From assembly GCA_012064415.1 (NCBI GenBank), contig SSNU01000075.1, positions 338,458 through 402,457 of the forward strand: a DNA stretch of 64,000 nucleotides, given 5' to 3'. Shown here piece by piece: positions 59,823-64,000 of this stretch. The stretch's first letter is position 1; every line of letters starts with the position of its first letter. This DNA is from Gyrodactylus bullatarudis (Eukaryota > Platyhelminthes > Monogenea > Gyrodactylidea > Gyrodactylidae). Made by a program: the position numbers and the translations under genes. A model generated the notes under the pieces. The model worked only from the letters and a program-made list of their open reading frames with translations, did not search any database and was not told where the DNA came from.

Positions 59823-60487
59823 TCATACATTGAATCTTTTGAGTTTATTGAACAAAGTTTTGAAAAAAATAATTTTTTTACACAAACCGGGGACATTCAT
59901 TTTAAAAGGATGCTGGATGAAATGTAGAACAAGAAAAAAAGTAGTTCTAGGTGCAGTTCAAAAAAAACTGTCACGCTATTCACCTACATTATTAAATACA
60001 TTTGTACTAAAAATCTAACCAAATGCATAGATGCTAGCATTTCATTCAAACAATGAGTGTCGTTGTGCTATCCTTACAAGGGAAGGTAGAGAAAACTTTC
60101 CCTCTGTTGTTATGTTAAGAGGGAAAAAGTATTTCGGGGAACAGTGGAATAAATCTACCACATACAAGAATAATATCGCAAGAAAATAATACATTGAGTT
60201 TTTAATGTTTTCTCTCTTAAAGAAGCACAAATTAAGTTATCATAGACAGATGTGGTTGAGTAAAATATATTGAATTAAATCTCTTTATTTTTCAGTCGTT
60301 TATTAGTAGATATACTTGTAAGTAGTTGCACGAATATACTCTATAAATAATAATATGTATACAACTTTCTATCATCTGTGCGCCAAATATTTTACATTTG
60401 AAACAAATTCAGCGAAATTTTAAAGAGTTATTTCTTAATATTTTTCCAACATAGTCCAACAACACAAATTTAAATTGCTTAGCAATA

Positions 60488-61139
60488 ATGGCAAGAGCCT
60501 TATGGAAAGTTCATTTTAAGGATCTGGAAACAAACAGGAAAAAGCTTCAATGCAAACATTGCGCGAAGGAATACAACAAAAACTGTGGTAAACGTGTTTA
60601 TTTTCAACACCTTCGAAATAATCATTCCAATATTCCTTCAGTGGAATCAGTGGTCAAGGGAGACGATGCCTCAAGATTGACTGATAATGGTGGAGATTGT
60701 CAAGCAAATTTTGATAACCTCTTAACTAGGTTGATAACCTCTGCAAATCTCCCATTTACGTTTATCGAAAATCCTGCATTCCTTACTATGTTAAACTTTC
60801 TAAAATGTCAATACAAAATAAAATCTTCATCTACATACAGAAAAACCTATGCAATTAAAATACTTAACTACAATATGGGTGACTATCAAGTATGCTGGCT
60901 TAAATAATCATTAACTGAAGCCTAAAAACAGGACCATAGACAGTATGAGCCCAAATATTCTCGTCCTGTCATCTATAACCTCTGACGCCTGGCCATCTCA
61001 AAAGAAACTAGAACTTGCACATCCCTCAAATGATGTAAAGAGTATGGAGTCAGCTTCTGATATTCAGAGTTCAAACAAGGATCATTTCTCATCAACCTTG
61101 AATTCTGAGAAAACTTTTAAACTTGATGGAATTCTATGA
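60488..61139 (+). pseudogene. BED-type zinc finger with partial hAT-like domain
   Basis: The frame 60488-60904 starts MARALWKVHF and has the BED-finger pattern CKHCAKEYN-KNCG-YFQHLRNNHS (C2 then H-x5-H). It is followed by LPFTFIENPAFLTMLNFLKC and SSSTYRKTYAIKIL, the start of a hAT transposase core. The frame stops at TAA (60905). A second frame, 60945-61139, reads SITSDAWPSQKK, loosely like the hAT DxW block, then a Ser-rich end. No good splice joins them in phase, and the catalytic DDE region is absent. It could be a truncated hAT element or a small domesticated gene. A TATA-like CTATAAATAA lies near 60340. Confidence 0.5.
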
Positions 61140-61800
61140 ATAAAAACTTGCCTTTCTTATCATGACTACTATTTGCACCAAGTTTATTATTTCCCTTCCT
61201 AATACCTCCAAAATAACTGTCAAAAATCTGTCATGACCTTTTAAACTGCAATAAAATGATTTCTGAATCATGTAACTACTATAAAGTAGATACTGACACC
61301 CAGATTTCGGCTGAAATTTTTATTTTTGAAATTTTAGACTCATTTGAAAAGGCATTCTCTTCTCATTCGTTGTAGGTTTTCAAGGAATACATCGGGAAGG
61401 GATATCAAACACAGAATCCCATTGTTATTATTTTCTAAAATGTGCTAGGGTTGATATGCCTGCTTCCTAATTTACTATTATACTGATTCAAAATGGTTTT
61501 TGGTATTATTTAGGAAAAATGTAAAAGATCGGGCATCAAAAAAATTAAATTTTGATAAAGCTTTTTAATATTTTTGAAATTGTGTATTGTATGCTATTTC
61601 TAGTTTAATTCATCTTGCTCAGAATCAGAGATTTTTATTTTATTTGCCACCCTTTTGTAATCATAAACGAATAAAAAATGGCTTAATGAGTTGACTGAAT
61701 TTCAAATTGATAAATGAAATTTCTCATGGAATAAAAGGATGAAAATTGCAATTTTCAATTGGTCTTTTCAGTGCAGTTATCGTGCAATCGATATTTTCAG

Positions 61801-61845
61801 TGCAGTGCACCATGCGTCAAAAAATATTTGGCTTGGTGCACTGCA
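61801..61845. repeat. GC-rich hairpin with 12-bp perfect stem
   Basis: TGCAGTGCACCA (61801-61812) and TGGTGCACTGCA (61834-61845) form a perfect stem around a 21-nt loop. CAGTGCAG units also occur just upstream (61769-61777). It might be a subterminal repeat of a hAT-type element. Confidence 0.55.
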
Positions 61846-62044
61846 TAGCCCAACCAGTAAAATTATTGAATAATAATAGATAAACAAAAATAAACCAGTT
61901 TATTGAACTAAAAGGCCTCTGATTAAATAATAACAAGTGAATATTTAAGAGGGAATTGAGTCAAATGAAAAAGTGATTGATTTGAACAATAATATTGTCG
62001 AACCTTATCAAGAATATTATTTGGTTCTGGACGAACGAATATTA

Positions 62045-62084
62045 TAGTGATAAACGTTATATTTCGCCAGGTCTCTCCAGACTC
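62045..62084 (-). ncRNA. Hammerhead-like motif, copy H
   Basis: Minus strand: GAGT, CTGGAGA (G at the variable core position), GACCTGGC, GAAA, stem III with loop ACG and one U-U mismatch, C, ACTA. Three of four stem I pairs form. Confidence 0.45.
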
Positions 62085-62290
62085 TACAGCGGGTCAAATT
62101 ACAAGCCAATCTGTAATTAGCGAGAAAAGGGAAAAATGCTCAGTGACTAAACGAAAGAGAAGAGAATCCACTTACAAATCGATGCATTTCTTTATAGACA
62201 GAAAGTGAAATGAGAGATGAAACTCTCAACCCCTTGTTTCCTAAACGAGGTATAAAACCATCTCGTAGTATTTATATCTAATCCGAGGTA

Positions 62291-62330
62291 GAGTCTGGAG
62301 AGACCCGGCAAAATATAACGTTTATCACTA
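62291..62330 (+). ncRNA. Hammerhead-like motif, copy I (core mutated)
   Basis: GAGT, CTGGAGA (62295-62301), GACCCGGC, then AAAA in place of GAAA, stem III with loop ACG, C, ACTA (62327-62330). The lost G12 would abolish catalysis in a canonical hammerhead. Confidence 0.42.
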
Positions 62331-62345
62331 AAATATTCGTTCTTT

Positions 62346-63860
62346 TTCTCTAAACTTTTTCAAGTTGTTTTACTGAATAAATTAATGTTTTTTCTATTAT
62401 AATAGAGCTAAAAAGTAGTTAAATATCTAGAAAATCAGTCATTCCAAGCAATCAATTACGGGAGTTGAAGCCTTTTCATTGCTTAATATCTTGAAAGAAT
62501 GATAGTTGAAATTTAATCACTTATCAGATCGGTATTGTTTTTAATTATTCTTTAGATACATAAAAGATTTGTTACAGATAAAATATTTGGTTAATGTTAA
62601 GAATAGGTAGGTGTGTTTATCAATTATATATACGGCTTACTACTTGAAAGTAATTTTGACAATTTAAAGAAAACTACGAGATGAATAATAAAAAAAGTTA
62701 TATTTAATCTTAAAAATTGTAAATATGAATAATTTCTTTAATAGTCTCTGTAAAAACTCTTCCTTTTTACTCTTGGAAGAACAAATATTCATCTAGATAG
62801 CATTTTACTAAAGTTCTTTTCCTATTTCTTATTGTGTTTGTCAGTCTTTTATAAAGTTTGTCAGTCGAGATAAATAATACTTAATTAGGGGGTAAATATT
62901 CGTGTTTCAATAAAAATAAGATGTTTCAATTGAAATATTTTTACTGTAAATCCCAAAAATTTGATTCATCTATAAAGATTATAATAACAATCTTGTTCAT
63001 GGTTGAATGCTTCAGACCATGCTTTAACACGATTTCTTTTTGACGACCGTTCCGGGTATAGAACCATGGAAAAACACGTCCGGCACACGGATGATGGAGA
63101 AAAGTGTCTAGCAGCATTAACGGCCTGACCGAAATAATTTTCTATACTTAATAAAGGTGATCATCGATCAAGAACATTTTCCTGTTGCCATAAAAATAAC
63201 CGCAGATGTAGCAGAATTTGTCTTTATCATTTCGACAGGGAAAATTGCGGTTGTTCATTTTGAGAAGACGTGAATACAATGTTTCCTCAGTGCAAATTAC
63301 AATTATGATATTCCTATACAATAGATAATAGAAAATGATTGGCTCATATCAGAACCCAAGGACTATCCAATAAGAAGATAGAGGGGCTATTTTTGAAGGG
63401 AAGATGAAAAAAAAATATCCCAAAGATATCTTTTGAAAAACAATCCCTTTTTTTATTAACAATAATGGGATTGAAACCTGTTGATATACTGTCAAACGCA
63501 GACATGCAGTCTAGACAAAACATATTTTAAGCCTTATTTCATCAAATGAGGTGGCTTTTCAAAGGGTTGAAATATTTTCCAAAAATTTAATCATCAAGTT
63601 TATTCATGTGCAATAAATAAACCAATCAGGAAAGAGCAAGGATAAGAATATCAAAAAAGTTGGTATTAGCCAATAACTTCTGAAATTGAAACAATTTGAA
63701 TAAATATAAAGATTAGAATTTGTAGAGAATAAAATTTTCTACGAGATTGCCAAAAAAATTGGAATTATCTTTTTTCGTTACCGAGTTATTTAGATTTTGA
63801 CACAAAAAAATACCGTTATTTTTCAATTTTTTTTCGCAAATTTTTTTTCCCGCTTTAATT
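62346..63860. other. Intergenic DNA
   Basis: AT-rich, with a higher-complexity stretch at 63030-63300 that has no open frame of note. No recognisable gene. Confidence 0.3.
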
Positions 63861-63864
63861 AGAG

Positions 63865-64000
63865 TCATGAACCTCTTGTATACCCATAATTTGGTAACCG
63901 TTAGATTCTTCATTTTGTCTTCTATCCAAAAGTGTGACTTCTGTTTCATATTAAGGTTCATTACCGGAAAAAATGAAATTTTTGAAGTGATAGTCTGAAA
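63865..64000 (-). repeat. Dispersed repeat F5, copy 2 (runs off the window)
   Basis: Reverse complement of 51990-52140: CTAACGGTTACCAAATTATG and GACTATCACTTCAAAAATTT on the minus strand. Confidence 0.6.

Larger units (their letters stand above)
61985..62345. repeat. Divergent pair of hammerhead-bearing repeats
   Basis: A minus-strand unit (62097-61990, ending CTTGATAAGGTTCGACAATA) and a plus-strand unit (62270-62345) face apart around about 180 bp of unrelated DNA. A looser version of the arrangement at 4058-4522. Confidence 0.6.

Noticed and set aside
1..64000. CRISPR array, rRNA or prokaryotic operon
   Set aside because: No regularly spaced short repeats, no rRNA core sequences, and spliced animal genes throughout.

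Overview
The window is strongly AT-rich DNA from an invertebrate animal. Coding exons are short, introns follow the GT-AG rule (donors GTAAGT, GTGAGT, GTTAGT; acceptors TTTCAG, TTTTAG, TCTAG), and introns and intergenic DNA are packed with decayed transposons and inverted repeats. No operons, rRNA or bacterial features were seen. The phylum is not fixed by the sequence; splice sites and gene set would suit a nematode or an arthropod. A run of N (48349-49338) is an assembly gap.

Three conserved host genes can be assembled exon by exon with matching reading phases. (1) Minus strand, 3130-8175: a WD40 protein of the DCAF6/DCAF8/WDTC1 group, likely a CUL4-DDB1 substrate receptor. (2) Plus strand, 8429-17636: a GTPBP1/GTPBP2-type translational GTPase with G1, G3 and G4 motifs, ten exons, about 848 residues. 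Genes 1 and 2 are divergent with about 250 bp between start codons, so they probably share a promoter. (3) Minus strand, 28828-33713: a Scratch-type Snail-superfamily zinc-finger factor with five fingers and the Scratch signature, in two exons, apparently without the usual N-terminal SNAG motif. A BED-finger/hAT-like coding remnant lies at 60488-61139.

The remainder is mobile DNA: C-terminal GIY-YIG domains and 3' ends of Penelope-like elements (0.7-1.3, 2.2-2.8, 25.4, 50.1-50.5 kb); several 5'-truncated copies of one non-LTR retrotransposon, with tails in CTAACAAAAAA (25.8-26.2 and 38-44.2 kb) and an RT remnant at 1-401; several foldback/MITE families with arms up to about 200 bp; two piggyBac-like TTAA MITEs; tRNA-like SINE pieces; and a palindrome around the assembly gap.

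The most interesting signal is a dispersed motif that fits a type I hammerhead ribozyme: CTGANGA, an 8-nt second helix, GAAA, a hairpin with a 5-bp stem and 3-nt loop, then the cleavage nucleotide. Six to seven copies are near complete and more are partial. The closing stem I changes by compensating base pairs between copies (GAGT/ACTC, TAGT/ACTA, AAGT/ACTT). One copy follows a degenerate Penelope-like GIY-YIG reading frame by about 130 bp, the arrangement expected of Penelope-like terminal repeats. Some copies occur as head-to-head palindromes, and some sit in the introns of genes 1 and 2. Stem II is unusually short, so catalysis is unproven.
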